Shown piece after piece: positions 20,024-30,146 of a stretch of DNA of 64,000 nt. This DNA comes from Caldalkalibacillus salinus. GTDB lineage: Bacteria > Bacillota > Bacilli > Caldalkalibacillales > JCM-10596. The stretch spans positions 218,363-282,362 of the forward strand of contig NZ_JAERVL010000015.1 in assembly GCF_016745835.1 (NCBI RefSeq), given 5' to 3'. A program made the translations under genes and the position numbers. The notes below the pieces were generated by a model. It saw only the letters and a program-made list of their open reading frames with translations, did not search any database and was not told the DNA's origin. Numbering within the stretch: position 1 is the first letter of the stretch; each line of letters opens with the position of its first letter.

Positions 20024-21751
20024 TTATACGACTTGCTCATTAGTGTCATCGTTATTCGTTTTCGATTCCTCTTGTTGGCGCTTCTTCTTTTCTTCCTCAA
20101 TTAGTTCTCGGCGTAACACTTTTCCAATAATCGATTTTGGTAGTTCCTCTCTAAATTCATATATATGGGGAACCTTATAGGAGGCAAGGTGTCTTCTGGA
20201 AAATTGGTCCAGTTCTTCCACCGTGAGTGTTTGACCTTCCTTTGCAACGATGTAGGCCTTCACTGTTTCTCCTCTGTATTGATCAGGAATGCCGATCACA
20301 GACGCCTCCATCACTTTGGGATGTTCAAAAAGGATCTCTTCAATCTCACGAGGATAAATGTTGAAGCCCCCGGCGATAATCATATCTTTTTTGCGATCCA
20401 TAATATAGAAAAAGCCTTCCTCGTCCATTTTGGCAATATCCCCGGTATATAGCCAGCCATCCCTTAAGACTTTATCCGTTTCCACTACTCTTTTCCAATA
20501 GCCTTTCATCACTTGTGGTCCTTTGACGACTAGTTCACCCACTTCACCAGGAGGTAAGGTTTCTCCTGTTGACAAGTTGACGATCTTAGCTTCTGTATCG
20601 GGCCAGGGGACGCCGATTGAACCGATTTTGCGTTTCCCCCAGATCATATTGGCATGAGTGACGGGGGAGGATTCTGTCAGGCCGTATCCTTCTACCAGGC
20701 GCCCTTTTGTAAGCTGTTCGAATTTTTCTTGCACTTCAACAGGGAGAGGGGCTGAACCACTGATACACGAATGTATAGAAGAAAGATCATAACGTTCGAT
20801 GTTAGGATGGTTAATAATAGCGATATACATTGTAGGAGCCCCTGGGAAGATCGTGGGTCTCTCATCTTGAATCGTTTTAAGTATCAAATCCGTATCGAAT
20901 TTAGGTATTAATAGTAAGGTGCCCCCCATATAGATAGATAAGTTCATGACGATACTCATACCATACACGTGGAAAAACGGAAGCGCAGCTAACAGTTTCT
21001 CTTTACCTTCTTTTGATCGGTGCAACCATTGTCTTGACTGGAAAGCATTCACGACAAGATTATAATGAGTGAGCATGACGCCTTTCGGCTTGCCTGTGGT
21101 GCCGCCCGTATATTGTAGGAGGGCGAGGTCCTCCCGTGGATGAATGTGGACTTGTGGTTCAGATTGCCCAGCTTGTCCTACAAGAAAAGTGCGCCATCTC
21201 TCGACCCGATCATGCTGAGGAACATGAGTTTGCAAGCCATCTTTTTTCGCTTTTAAAGGATATAGTAAATTCTTGGGGAAAGGCAGATAGTCTTTTAGTG
21301 AAGTGATGACCACCTTCTCCAAGGGGGTTTGGTGCATGATTTTCTCGATGCGCTTATAGATAATATCTAAGCTAAGCAAGACCTTTGCTCCGGCGTCATT
21401 TAACTGATATTCCAACTCTCTCTCTGTGTACAAAGGGTTTGTTTGTACGACGATGGCACCAGCCATGAGTGCACCATAATAGCCTATAACTGCTTGTGGA
21501 CAGTTCGGGAGCATGATGGCCACGCGGTCACCTTTTTTAACCCCGTTTAATGTAAGCGCATTCGAAAATTGGCAGCTCAAATCATACAGCTCCTGGTAAG
21601 TTAACGTCTTACCTAGAAATTGTAAGGCAATATGCTGTGGATACTTTTTTGTTGCTTCTTTCAAAAATGTGGGTAAGCTCACGTTCGGGTAATCATAATG
21701 GGGCTGTATCTGGGGTGGGTAATGCTCAGACCAGGGTATACGGTTTGCCAT
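20024..21751 (-). CDS. lcfA: Long-chain fatty acid-CoA ligase
   Basis: Activates fatty acids to acyl-CoA with ATP, feeding the beta-oxidation enzymes of the same operon. 575 residues; AMP-binding motif YTGGTTGKPKGVMLTH, the FACS region LYTGDIAKMDEEGFF and the C-terminal lysine segment KSIIGKVLRRELIEEE are present. The frame is open a further 96 nt upstream, but the ATG at 21751 follows GAGAGGTGAAGG and starts the family sequence. Last gene of fadN-fadA-fadE-lcfA. Confidence 0.92.
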   Translation of the reverse strand: MANRIPWSEHYPPQIQPHYDYPNVSLPTFLKEATKKYPQHIALQFLGKTLTYQELYDLSCQFSNALTLNGVKKGDRVAIMLPNCPQAVIGYYGALMAGAIVVQTNPLYTERELEYQLNDAGAKVLLSLDIIYKRIEKIMHQTPLEKVVITSLKDYLPFPKNLLYPLKAKKDGLQTHVPQHDRVERWRTFLVGQAGQSEPQVHIHPREDLALLQYTGGTTGKPKGVMLTHYNLVVNAFQSRQWLHRSKEGKEKLLAALPFFHVYGMSIVMNLSIYMGGTLLLIPKFDTDLILKTIQDERPTIFPGAPTMYIAIINHPNIERYDLSSIHSCISGSAPLPVEVQEKFEQLTKGRLVEGYGLTESSPVTHANMIWGKRKIGSIGVPWPDTEAKIVNLSTGETLPPGEVGELVVKGPQVMKGYWKRVVETDKVLRDGWLYTGDIAKMDEEGFFYIMDRKKDMIIAGGFNIYPREIEEILFEHPKVMEASVIGIPDQYRGETVKAYIVAKEGQTLTVEELDQFSRRHLASYKVPHIYEFREELPKSIIGKVLRRELIEEEKKKRQQEESKTNNDDTNEQVV

Positions 21752-21806
21752 TCCACCTTCACCTCTCTCAAGATTATAGGCTGAAGAGGGCCCAGGCCCC
21801 CTCCGC

Positions 21807-23588
21807 TTAAACCACGTATTTCTCCGCTGCAATGACCTTTTGAGCAATATGTCTCTTTTTACTGATATAAGACATCGGCTGGCGTTTGGTTAGCTTTTTC
21901 AATATGGAGAGCTGAGTTCGTAACATATCACCCGACTCCATTTCCGTTATAACGTCTTTGGCCCATTTTTCCATCTTTTCCATAGACTCATGGACGAAGA
22001 CTTCTGTCATGTCAATGGCCTGCTTTGCTTTAGGCTCCCCTCCTTTATCTCGTATTTTTTTTGTGCGTAAAAGCATGCTTTCCATCGCAAAGATCTGAAT
22101 AATCATGTCACTCAGTTTGCTGACAATCTCCTGTTCTTGTTCTAGTTGTTCTTGATATTTTTCAAAGGCAAGACCGCTTGTCATGAGAAAGATCTTCTTA
22201 GCCATGGCCAAGAGATGCTGTTCTTCCTCTAGAGGTTCGCTAAAGGATTGTTGGGGGAACATCTCTAGCAGCTCCGACTGTAAAGCTTTTGCCTCCTGTA
22301 TCAGAGGGAGCTCGCCCTTCATGGCTTTTTTGACCAGCGTGCCTGGAATGAGTAAACGATTAATCTCGTTCGTGCCTTCAAATATGCGATTAATTCTAGA
22401 ATCACGATATAGACGTTCGATTTTGTATTCTTGAATAAATCCGTATCCGCCATGTATTTGGACACCTTCATCCACAACATCATCCAATACTTCAGAACCA
22501 AACACTTTGTTAATCGAGCATTCTATGGCGTACTCAGCGATGCCTTTGGCTAGTTGCAAACCGGCTGACGGGTCATCGTTATCGATGCCCTGTAATCCTT
22601 CATCTATTAGACCTGATGTTCTATATACCATACTTTCAAGTGCGTAGGTCATGATGGTCATGTCAGCCAGTTTGCTCCCCACTAATGGGAACTTAGAGAT
22701 GGGTGTGCCGAATTGCTTACGTTCATTGGCGTATGTTGCTGAGAGTTTAATTGCTTCTTTGCTGGCGCCCAAACAACCGGACCCTAGCTTAAATCTCCCA
22801 ATATTCAAAATATTAAAGGCAATGAGATGGCCTTTGCCTACTTCCCCAAGGACATTTTGTACAGGCACTTGCACTTGGTCAAGGATGAGCGGACATGTCG
22901 ATGAACCTTTAATCCCCATCTTTTTCTCTTCTGGTCCTATACTGACGCCCTCCATGGATTTTTCCACTATAAACGTACTAAAATGTTCACCGTCTACCTT
23001 AGCGTAGACGATAAATATATCGGCAAATCCCGCGTTCGTGATGAACTGTTTCTGTCCTTCTAAGACGTAATGCTGTCCATCTGCGCTTAAAACAGCCGTC
23101 GTCTTGGCCCCGAGTGCGTCCGAGCCGGAAGAAGGCTCTGTTAAGCAATAAGCTGCTATTTTTTCCCCAGTGGCGAGTGGGGGCAGGTATTTTTCTTTCT
23201 GCTCTTTTGTGCCAAAAAAGACGATAGGCAATGTGCCAATCCCAGTGTGAGCTCCGATGGATAAAGATATAGATGACCCTTTGGACAGTCTTTCATTAAT
23301 CAATGTAGAACTGACTTTATCTAAATCTAATCCTCCGTAAGCCTCAGGGATATCTGCCCCCAGTATGCCTAATGCTCCTGCTTTTTGAATCATCGTGACG
23401 GAGAGATCATAGTTTAATCCTTCTATTTGTTCGTCCATCTTATTGACTTCAGCTTCAAGAAAATCGCTCGCGGTGTCGGCCATCATTTTTTGTTCATCTG
23501 TAAAGTCTTCAGGTGTGACGATATCCTGCGTGCTAGATTCTTCAATGAGGAATGCGCCTCCTCGTTTGTGGGCTTGTATGGTATGCAT
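21807..23588 (-). CDS. fadE: Acyl-CoA dehydrogenase FadE
   Basis: FAD-dependent first oxidation step of beta-oxidation. 593 residues: N-terminal and middle acyl-CoA dehydrogenase domains (AYCLTEPSSGSDALGAKTTA), the C-terminal catalytic segment RINRIFEGTNEINRLLIP and a family-specific C-terminal extension of about 190 residues, as in B. subtilis FadE (YusJ). The frame is also open through the repeat region up to 23891, but AAAGGAG lies 8 nt before the ATG at 23588. A close paralogue lies at 50415. Confidence 0.92.
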   Translation of the reverse strand: MHTIQAHKRGGAFLIEESSTQDIVTPEDFTDEQKMMADTASDFLEAEVNKMDEQIEGLNYDLSVTMIQKAGALGILGADIPEAYGGLDLDKVSSTLINERLSKGSSISLSIGAHTGIGTLPIVFFGTKEQKEKYLPPLATGEKIAAYCLTEPSSGSDALGAKTTAVLSADGQHYVLEGQKQFITNAGFADIFIVYAKVDGEHFSTFIVEKSMEGVSIGPEEKKMGIKGSSTCPLILDQVQVPVQNVLGEVGKGHLIAFNILNIGRFKLGSGCLGASKEAIKLSATYANERKQFGTPISKFPLVGSKLADMTIMTYALESMVYRTSGLIDEGLQGIDNDDPSAGLQLAKGIAEYAIECSINKVFGSEVLDDVVDEGVQIHGGYGFIQEYKIERLYRDSRINRIFEGTNEINRLLIPGTLVKKAMKGELPLIQEAKALQSELLEMFPQQSFSEPLEEEQHLLAMAKKIFLMTSGLAFEKYQEQLEQEQEIVSKLSDMIIQIFAMESMLLRTKKIRDKGGEPKAKQAIDMTEVFVHESMEKMEKWAKDVITEMESGDMLRTQLSILKKLTKRQPMSYISKKRHIAQKVIAAEKYVV

Positions 23589-23615
23589 GTGAATGGCTCC
23601 TTTCAATTTAGGGTT

Positions 23616-23914
23616 TGGCTTCCTCCGACTTGGAGCTCGGCCTTGATTCTTTTCGACTTGGGCATGGCGTTGGCTCCTCTCTCTTCGCTTCTCGACTCTG
23701 CTCAAAGGAAGCTTCGACAGGGAACTCGGCCTTGATTCTCTTCGGCTTTGGCAAGACTTTGGCCAAGCCCCTCTCTCCGCTTCTCGAGCTTCGCTCAAAG
23801 GAAGCTTCAACATGGGGCTCGGCCTTGCTCCTTTTCGACTTGCGCAAGGCGTTGGCTGAACTCCCTCTTCTGCTTCTCGAGCTTTGCACAAAGGAAGCTC
23901 CGACAGGGGCTCGC
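23616..23914. repeat. 93-bp tandem repeat between fadA and fadE
   Basis: Two exact-length 93-bp units (23709-23801, 23802-23894), one earlier shorter copy (23616-23708, about 4 nt missing internally) and a partial fourth from 23895. Shared blocks are AAGCTTCGACAGGG, CTCGGCCTTGATTC and GCTTCTCGAG...CTCAAAGG. Units contain GCCTTG/CAAGGC inverted pairs. Several frames on both strands stay open, so open reading here is no evidence for a gene. It fills the 350-nt gap between fadA and fadE. Confidence 0.85.
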
Positions 23915-23940
23915 TCTAGCGTCTTTTTATTGCGACTCGA

Positions 23941-25122
23941 TTATGAATGAACTTCGAGGATGCCAGCTGCACCCATGCCACCACCGATACACATGGAGAC
24001 GATGCCTGTGCCACCGCCACGTCGGCGGAGTTCGTGGATGAGGGTGGTGGTAAGTTTTGTACCGGTGCAGCCTAATGGGTGACCGAGTGCGATCCCCCCA
24101 CCGTTGACGTTCACTTTGTCTCTCGGTATGTCTAGTTCTTTTATGATTTGGATACATTGTGAGGCGAAGGCTTCGTTAATTTCGAACAGGTCGATGTCAT
24201 CTAGGTTGAGGTTTGCGAGTTCGAGTGCTTTAGGTATGGCTTTTACGGGGCCAACTCCCATATATTCAGGTTCTACGCCACCTAAGGCGAAGGTTTTAAA
24301 GGTGGCAAGGGGCTTGAGACCGAGTTCTTCGGCTTTGTCTTTACTCATGACGACGACGGCCGCGGCACCGTCACTGGTTTGTGAGGCGTTACCTGCTGTA
24401 ACACTCCCTTGTACGGCAAAGGCCGGCCGTAATTTGGTTAGTGCTTCTATGGACGTATCTTTACGCACACCTTCGTCCTCAGCAAAGGTGAATGATTCTT
24501 CCCACACTTTGCCGTCCTCTGTCACTCCTTTTTTCTTAACCTGAAGTGGGATGATTTCCTCTTTGAAACGATTGTTCTCTAGGGCATCCGCCGCTTTCTG
24601 ATGGCTACGATAGGCAAATTCGTCTTGTTCTTGCCGTGATATATCGTATTTTCGAGCCACGTTTTCTGCTGTGTGCCCCATACTGATGTACACTTCAGGC
24701 ATATCTTCGACTATGTCTGGATGGGGAGATAGTTTGTGACCTGTCATCGGCACTGCACTCATACTTTCAATTCCACCAGCCACGATAATATCGGCGTGAC
24801 CGACCATAATTCTTTCGGCTGCCATAGCAATGGATTGCAGGCCCGAAGAACAAAATCGATTAATGGTCATCCCAGGGGTTTGAACGGGATACCCAGCGTA
24901 TAATGAGACAATGCGGGCGAAATTCAAGCCCTGTTGTCCTTCAGGCATCGCACACCCAATGATGACATCTTCTACCATCTCTTTTTTTAGTCCGGGGGCA
25001 CGATCGATCACGCCTTCTAATACCGTTTTCCCCATATCCTCTGGTCTCGTTTGGGCTAAGCTTCCTTTTTTAGACTTGCCTACAGCTGTCCGGGCAGCTG
25101 AGACAATAACCGCCTCTCTCAT
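23941..25122 (-). CDS. fadA: Acetyl-CoA C-acyltransferase (3-ketoacyl-CoA thiolase)
   Basis: Cleaves 3-ketoacyl-CoA to acetyl-CoA and a shortened acyl-CoA. 393 residues; nucleophile Cys91 in [14 protein letters not shown], His in [15 protein letters not shown] and the second catalytic Cys in [19 protein letters not shown] precedes the ATG. Third catalytic step partner of FadN directly upstream. Confidence 0.95.
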   Translation of the reverse strand: MREAVIVSAARTAVGKSKKGSLAQTRPEDMGKTVLEGVIDRAPGLKKEMVEDVIIGCAMPEGQQGLNFARIVSLYAGYPVQTPGMTINRFCSSGLQSIAMAAERIMVGHADIIVAGGIESMSAVPMTGHKLSPHPDIVEDMPEVYISMGHTAENVARKYDISRQEQDEFAYRSHQKAADALENNRFKEEIIPLQVKKKGVTEDGKVWEESFTFAEDEGVRKDTSIEALTKLRPAFAVQGSVTAGNASQTSDGAAAVVVMSKDKAEELGLKPLATFKTFALGGVEPEYMGVGPVKAIPKALELANLNLDDIDLFEINEAFASQCIQIIKELDIPRDKVNVNGGGIALGHPLGCTGTKLTTTLIHELRRRGGGTGIVSMCIGGGMGAAGILEVHS

Positions 25123-25206
25123 CTGTGTTCCTCCTTCATACGAGATGATCGTCTGACTAATTAGAGTCCATTCGATCGTTTTAACTGAGCGATCCTTTCA
25201 AATCCT

Positions 25207-27606
25207 TTAATTACGTAACGGTTTCCCTTTCGTTAGCATGTGTTGAATTCGCTGTTGGGTTTTGGGTTCACCACATAAGCTTAAAAATGCTTCACGTTCG
25301 AGGTCGAGTAGGTATTGTTCAGATACTTCTGATCGAGCTGGTACGTTCCCGCCGGCTAGCACGTGAGCTAGCTTGTTGGCGATCTTTTTGTCATGATCGC
25401 TAATATAGCCTCCTTGATACATGGTGTAGATGGCTAACTGCAAGACAGCTTTACCGTTTTCACCTAGCACTTTGATTTTCTCTTTTGGTGGTGGCGTATA
25501 GCCCTCGGCTGTCATTTGGAGGGCAGCTTGCTTAGCCTCGTGTACAAGATAATCACGATTCATCACAACGTCGTCATCCGTCTGGAGTAAGTGTAGACGT
25601 TTCGCTTCACTCGCACTTGTAGCCACTTTGGCCATACCGATCGTTTCAAAGAAGTGATTCAGTAACGGCTGGGGGTCGGCCTCTTTGTGATTCTTTGCCC
25701 ACTGACTGGTTCTCAACGCCGTTTCTTTACAACCCCCGCCACCAGGAATGAGGCCAACACCGACCTCCACTAAGCCATAATATGTCTCTGAAGCGGCAGA
25801 GACTTGGTCTGTGGCCATACACACTTCAACACCGCCACCGAGTGTCATTTGGTGTGGGGCTGCGACGACGGGTTTTTCGAAATACTTTAAGCGGAATAAA
25901 GTTTGTTGGAATTGTCTAATCATAAAGTCTACTTCTTCCCATTCTTCGTTCTGTGCTTCCATGAGGAGCTGCATGATGTTCGCACCGACACAGAAGTTAC
26001 GGCCTTCATTGGCAATGACGAGTCCCCGATAATTTTTTCTGACCTCTTCCATACTGTTTTGGATCATCAGTAAGATGTCTGTTCCGATGGCATTATTAGG
26101 AGAATGGAATTCCAGGCAGGCCACATCATCCCCGATATCAATCAGACTGGCTCCAGCATTAGATTTAATGACCTGATTTTGCTCTTTGAAATCTTGCAAA
26201 GAAAGCTTGTGTGGGTCTTTTTCTAACTTTTTCAGTCCTTCTTGAGCAATGTAAAAAATGTGGCCGTCTTCTTTTTGATAGAAAGTTTGATGGCCTTGTG
26301 CGATCCATTCTTTGACCCAGTCCGGCACCGAGAGTCCGTCTTGTGTCATCCGCTCAACGGATGCTTCCAAGCCGATCGCATCCCAGACTTCAAACGGTCC
26401 TAGATCCCAGTTAAAGCCCCATTTCATCGCTTGATCAATCTGAGTGATGTCATCGGCGATTTCTCCTCGTTTTTCCGCGGCATAAACGAGTACTTGACTA
26501 AGCAGACGCCAAGCAAGTTCAGCATAGCGGTCTCCTTGCTCTAAAAACGCTTTAAGCTTGGGACCTACGCCCTTCACCTGTTTCACTGCTTCTATGGAAG
26601 GGGCTTTGATTTTCTGACGAGGGTGGTAGGTGAGGTCTTCGATATGAAGGGTTTTGATCTCACTTCCCTTTTCAGTTTTTACTTTTTGATAAAAGCCTTT
26701 TCCACTCTTTTCCCCTATATGGCCTTGTTCTACCATATTTTGTAGAAAGTTGGGCAGTGTAAAGACTTCCTTTTCTTTCTTATCCTCTACATTCCGATGT
26801 ACGTTATTGGCGACATGTACAAAGGTGTCGATGCCGACCATATCAAGGGTTCGAAAGGTGGCGCTTTTAGGACGCCCCATCACACGGCCACTCACAGCGT
26901 CTATCTCATCTACCGTATAGCCGTTTTGTAACTCTTGAAGAGCTGTCATGAGGCCATAGGTGCCAATGCGATTGGCAATAAAGTTAGGCGTATCTTTTGC
27001 CGTGACAACGCCTTTTCCGAGTTTCTTTTGACAAAACTGATGCATGAAAGATATGAGTTCTGGGTTTGTTTTTGCATGTGGAATGATTTCTAGTAGCTTC
27101 ATATATCTAGGGGGGTTAAAGAAATGTGTGCCTAAGAAGTGTTGTTGAAAGGCTTCCGATCGTCCTTCAACCATATCATGGATGGAGATGCCTGATGTGT
27201 TCGTACTCACAATGGTACCTGGGCGCCATACGCTTTCAATCTTAGCCAATAAAGTTTGTTTAATGTCGAGTCGTTCCACTACGACCTCGATAATCCAGTC
27301 TACGTCCTGAAGGGATGAAAGATGGTCTTCTATATTCCCTGGTGTGATATGCGAGACGAGACTGGGCTCAAATAGAGGGGCTGGCTTCGTCTTTCTTAGC
27401 TTGGCTATCGCTTGTGTCGCTAAACGGTTGCGAACGTGAGGGGACTGTAATGTTTCACCCTTCTTTTCCTCGTTTGGTGTTAATGTTTGAGGCACAATGT
27501 CGAGTAGTAGGCTCGGTATACCTGCGTTTGCTAGATGGGCAGCGATTGCGGCCCCCATCACGCCAGAGCCTATAACGGCTGCTTTCTTAATTTGTCTTTC
27601 CGCCAT
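25207..27606 (-). CDS. fadN: 3-hydroxyacyl-CoA dehydrogenase/enoyl-CoA hydratase
   Basis: Bifunctional beta-oxidation enzyme, 799 residues, domains in the order typical of FadN (YusL): NAD-binding IGSGVMGAAIAAHLANAG at the N-terminus, 3-hydroxyacyl-CoA dehydrogenase C-domains to about 400, then a crotonase domain with GRNFCVGANI and GGGVEVCMATD. First gene of the operon; AAGGAG precedes the ATG. A FadR operator lies about 210 nt upstream, shared with divergent fadR. Confidence 0.95.
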   Translation of the reverse strand: MAERQIKKAAVIGSGVMGAAIAAHLANAGIPSLLLDIVPQTLTPNEEKKGETLQSPHVRNRLATQAIAKLRKTKPAPLFEPSLVSHITPGNIEDHLSSLQDVDWIIEVVVERLDIKQTLLAKIESVWRPGTIVSTNTSGISIHDMVEGRSEAFQQHFLGTHFFNPPRYMKLLEIIPHAKTNPELISFMHQFCQKKLGKGVVTAKDTPNFIANRIGTYGLMTALQELQNGYTVDEIDAVSGRVMGRPKSATFRTLDMVGIDTFVHVANNVHRNVEDKKEKEVFTLPNFLQNMVEQGHIGEKSGKGFYQKVKTEKGSEIKTLHIEDLTYHPRQKIKAPSIEAVKQVKGVGPKLKAFLEQGDRYAELAWRLLSQVLVYAAEKRGEIADDITQIDQAMKWGFNWDLGPFEVWDAIGLEASVERMTQDGLSVPDWVKEWIAQGHQTFYQKEDGHIFYIAQEGLKKLEKDPHKLSLQDFKEQNQVIKSNAGASLIDIGDDVACLEFHSPNNAIGTDILLMIQNSMEEVRKNYRGLVIANEGRNFCVGANIMQLLMEAQNEEWEEVDFMIRQFQQTLFRLKYFEKPVVAAPHQMTLGGGVEVCMATDQVSAASETYYGLVEVGVGLIPGGGGCKETALRTSQWAKNHKEADPQPLLNHFFETIGMAKVATSASEAKRLHLLQTDDDVVMNRDYLVHEAKQAALQMTAEGYTPPPKEKIKVLGENGKAVLQLAIYTMYQGGYISDHDKKIANKLAHVLAGGNVPARSEVSEQYLLDLEREAFLSLCGEPKTQQRIQHMLTKGKPLRN

Positions 27607-27777
27607 CTTGATTCTCCTTCCTCTCCTTTGGAATCGTTTTCAAGTCAACCGGCGAAACATAGGATTTATCATACTAGGTTAGGATGATGTCCACCTCCAT
27701 TTATCTTTATGACCATTTTCAGCGTTATAGTAGGTTAAGGGGGTCTGTCTCGGAATTGCCTCTAATATAGGTTCTCA

Positions 27778-27806
27778 TTGACATTAAGCATTGTAGGGCA
27801 TAAAAT
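27778..27806 (+). promoter_or_regulatory. Sigma-A promoter of fadR
   Basis: TTGACA (27778-27783), 17-nt spacer, TAAAAT (27801-27806). The FadR box starts 10 nt further on, so FadR should repress itself. Confidence 0.75.
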
Positions 27807-27815
27807 ACTTATAAC

Positions 27816-27833
27816 TGAATGAATACTCATTCA
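27816..27833. promoter_or_regulatory. FadR operator
   Basis: TGAATGAATACTCATTCA, an excellent match to the B. subtilis FadR consensus TGAATGANTANTCATTCA. It lies between fadN and fadR and can control both. Long-chain acyl-CoA is the known inducer that releases FadR. Confidence 0.9.
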
Positions 27834-27865
27834 TTTACGTTTGATTTTATCATAGAGGTGATAGG

Positions 27866-28453
27866 ATGACAAGAACAAAAAGTGGAGAGAAATACCAGCT
27901 TATTCTGAGTGCAGCATTAAAAGTTTTTGCAGAAAATGGGTTTTATCAATCACAGGTCTCCAAGATTGCCAAAGAAGCAGGGGTCGCTGATGGCACGATT
28001 TATTTATATTTTAAGAATAAAGAAGACCTCCTTATTCAGCTGTTTGCCGAACAATTGGGATCGCTGATTAGTAAAAGTAAACAAAAGATAGATAACGCAA
28101 ACGATGCCAAAGAAGCGCTGTACATGATATGTGCCACGCACTTCGAAGAGCTTGAACGTCAGATTGACCTCGCTTATGTCACCCAAATTGAGTTAAGACA
28201 AAGTTCTATTGAATTAAGAAAAGCGATCGGGCAAACGGTTAAACCATACTTCAAGTTAATAGAAACGGTGATCAGGAGAGGCATAAACGAAGGGATCTTT
28301 CGTGCCAATGTGGACCCTAAACTTTATCGATTACTTATCTTTGGTGCGATGGATGAGGTGGTTACATCATGGCTCATTTCAGGGCAAAAATATAGCTTAT
28401 CTAATCAAGTGGACCAAACGTTGTCCTTCTTACTTGAAGGTGTCAGCACTTAA
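27866..28453 (+). CDS. fadR: TetR-family fatty acid regulator FadR
   Basis: Represses beta-oxidation genes and leaves DNA when long-chain acyl-CoA binds. 195 residues; the N-terminal HTH (GFYQSQVSKIAKEAGVADGT, IYLYFKNKEDLLI) is almost that of B. subtilis FadR (YsiA), and the C-terminal ligand domain includes TQIELRQSSIELR. GAGGTG precedes the ATG. Divergent from fadN with a FadR box between. Confidence 0.93.
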   Translation: MTRTKSGEKYQLILSAALKVFAENGFYQSQVSKIAKEAGVADGTIYLYFKNKEDLLIQLFAEQLGSLISKSKQKIDNANDAKEALYMICATHFEELERQIDLAYVTQIELRQSSIELRKAIGQTVKPYFKLIETVIRRGINEGIFRANVDPKLYRLLIFGAMDEVVTSWLISGQKYSLSNQVDQTLSFLLEGVST

Positions 28454-28587
28454 TATACAGATAAAAGGTGTACGTTAAAATGTGACCATTTGAAGCGGTA
28501 TAGGATATGGAGAAAATAAAATAAAACATTTAGTTGAGGGGACCAAACATTTGATACCCCTCTTTCCTTACTAATGTCACTACAGAA

Positions 28588-28623
28588 AAAAGGCTGTTTT
28601 GAACATCACTCAAACAGCCTTTT
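28588..28623. terminator. Bidirectional terminator between fadR and the gene at 28654
   Basis: AAAAGGCTGTTT-T-GA/TCAAACAGCCTTTT hairpin with A/T flanks on both strands, between convergent genes. Confidence 0.75.
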
Positions 28624-28653
28624 GCCGTCTATAAAATCGTCAATCGTTATCAT

Positions 28654-29076
28654 TTATTTATGTTGAGCTTCTTTTCTTTCGTACCGTCTTAATCGTTCAC
28701 TCAGAACCTTCAATCGATGGAATAACTGCATCTCCCACTCTCGATCTTTTAATTTTTTGGCCACGGAAAGTAGGTCAAGCGCGTGATCAATTTGGGAGCG
28801 GAGAACGACAGTCATTGATTGCTCTTCAATATCAATACAGTCGGAAAAAAGGTCGTGTAAATCTTGTACATCCACATAATCTCCAAAGTGGATCTCTGGA
28901 GCCTGATCACTTTGGGCGTAATCTGCTAGAATGTCGTAGTCATCTTTGATTTTGGGGTGGACTTCAATGGATTGACAAATGGGACAATAGAGTATCGGTA
29001 CTTGGTGAATATAAGTATATTGATTCCGAAGTGTACCGATCGTGCCTATCATACTTGCGCCACAGCAAAAGCTCAT
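28654..29076 (-). CDS. Hypothetical zinc-ribbon-like protein
   Basis: 140 residues, not recognised. The N-terminus has two cysteine pairs, C4-C5 (SFCCGAS) and C31/C34 (LYCPICQSIEVHP), suggesting a small zinc site. An acidic middle region and a Lys/Arg-rich C-terminal helix follow. AAAGGAGGG precedes the ATG. Single gene with its own terminator. Confidence 0.6.
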   Translation of the reverse strand: MSFCCGASMIGTIGTLRNQYTYIHQVPILYCPICQSIEVHPKIKDDYDILADYAQSDQAPEIHFGDYVDVQDLHDLFSDCIDIEEQSMTVVLRSQIDHALDLLSVAKKLKDREWEMQLFHRLKVLSERLRRYERKEAQHK

Positions 29077-29305
29077 CTTTTACGCCCTCCTTTGTATTGA
29101 ATGGTTCTAATATCTTATTCGTGCTGACTTTGATAATTCCTTTTTACAAATAAAAAGTGTGTAAGAGTAAGGATATCACAGGAATTGGAAGTAAACCAGT
29201 ATTAACTTCTTCCAAATTCATTCCCTCTTTCTTTTACATCTAAACGGCGTTATGTTAGGTCACACCCTTTCCGGACAACGGTTTCCCACACCGATTTAGA
29301 ACCTA

Positions 29306-30043
29306 TTAGAGTATGTAAGTCTTTCCTTCGTAGGCAAGATCAATTGGTCCTTTAAAATGCTGTCCGGCTTCTTTTACAAGTTCCTCATGTTGACCGAAAT
29401 GGGGGAGGTGTGTCAGTAAAAGGCTTTGTGTCTCTAAGCGCGCTGCTAGCTGTCCCGCCTCTTCTCCCGTTAAGTGTCCTTGCACCTTACCTTTTTGGGC
29501 TCGATAAATAGACGCCTCTGAGATCACTAAATCAGACCCTGGAGCAAAGGAAAGCAGATCCTCATTCCACTCTGTGTCTGCTGTGTATATCATACGACTG
29601 TTATCAGTGCTAATGTCCATCGCTAGACAATACACGGGATGTGTCGTCGATATAAACCTTAATTTGAAAGGACCGATTGTAAGCGTTTGCTGATGCCGAA
29701 TGGGGATACCTTGACAGTAGTCTTGATACGTTAAACGTTGAAATGCGTCCTTGTCTTGGTCGTGGCCATATACGGGCAACACAGTAGACCTGTTGTCTAA
29801 CTGACTCTGGATCATGGTTGCATATTGTAATGATCGTAGGTCTGCGATATGGTCAGCATGATAATGGGAAAGCACCACGGCATCTAGCTTCATGAGTGGC
29901 AGGTACTGCTGTAACCGACTTAACACACCTGAACCACAGTCAACGAGGATACGATAATCGTCTTCTTCAATTAAATAACCGGAAGTGGCCTCCCCCGCTT
30001 CGGGATAAGCCCCCCAGTACCCTATAACGGTTAGTTTCATCAT
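29306..30043 (-). CDS. MBL-fold metallohydrolase (YhfI-like)
   Basis: Metallo-beta-lactamase fold hydrolase of 245 residues, similar in layout to B. subtilis YhfI and to RNase Z-like enzymes. The di-zinc motif HYHADH lies near residue 60; further ligands are in STTHPV, YTADTEWNED and LLTHLPHFG. Substrate unknown. GGAG precedes two tandem ATG codons (30043 or 30040). No terminator was recognised downstream. Confidence 0.82.
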   Translation of the reverse strand: MMKLTVIGYWGAYPEAGEATSGYLIEEDDYRILVDCGSGVLSRLQQYLPLMKLDAVVLSHYHADHIADLRSLQYATMIQSQLDNRSTVLPVYGHDQDKDAFQRLTYQDYCQGIPIRHQQTLTIGPFKLRFISTTHPVYCLAMDISTDNSRMIYTADTEWNEDLLSFAPGSDLVISEASIYRAQKGKVQGHLTGEEAGQLAARLETQSLLLTHLPHFGQHEELVKEAGQHFKGPIDLAYEGKTYIL

Positions 30044-30146
30044 TGAGTCTCTCCTTCACTCACTTGTTTAAGGTTTAAATGTCTTAAACAGTAACCTGGT
30101 CTTTAATTCGTGACGTGGACCCTCAAGAAATGGGGCATCAAACGCA

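Noticed and set aside
23608..24041. Open frames of 93-111 codons on both strands, and the long N-terminal extension of fadE to 23891
   Set aside because: They arise from the 93-bp repeats and the GC-rich fadA end. No ribosome sites, and fadE has a good start at 23588.
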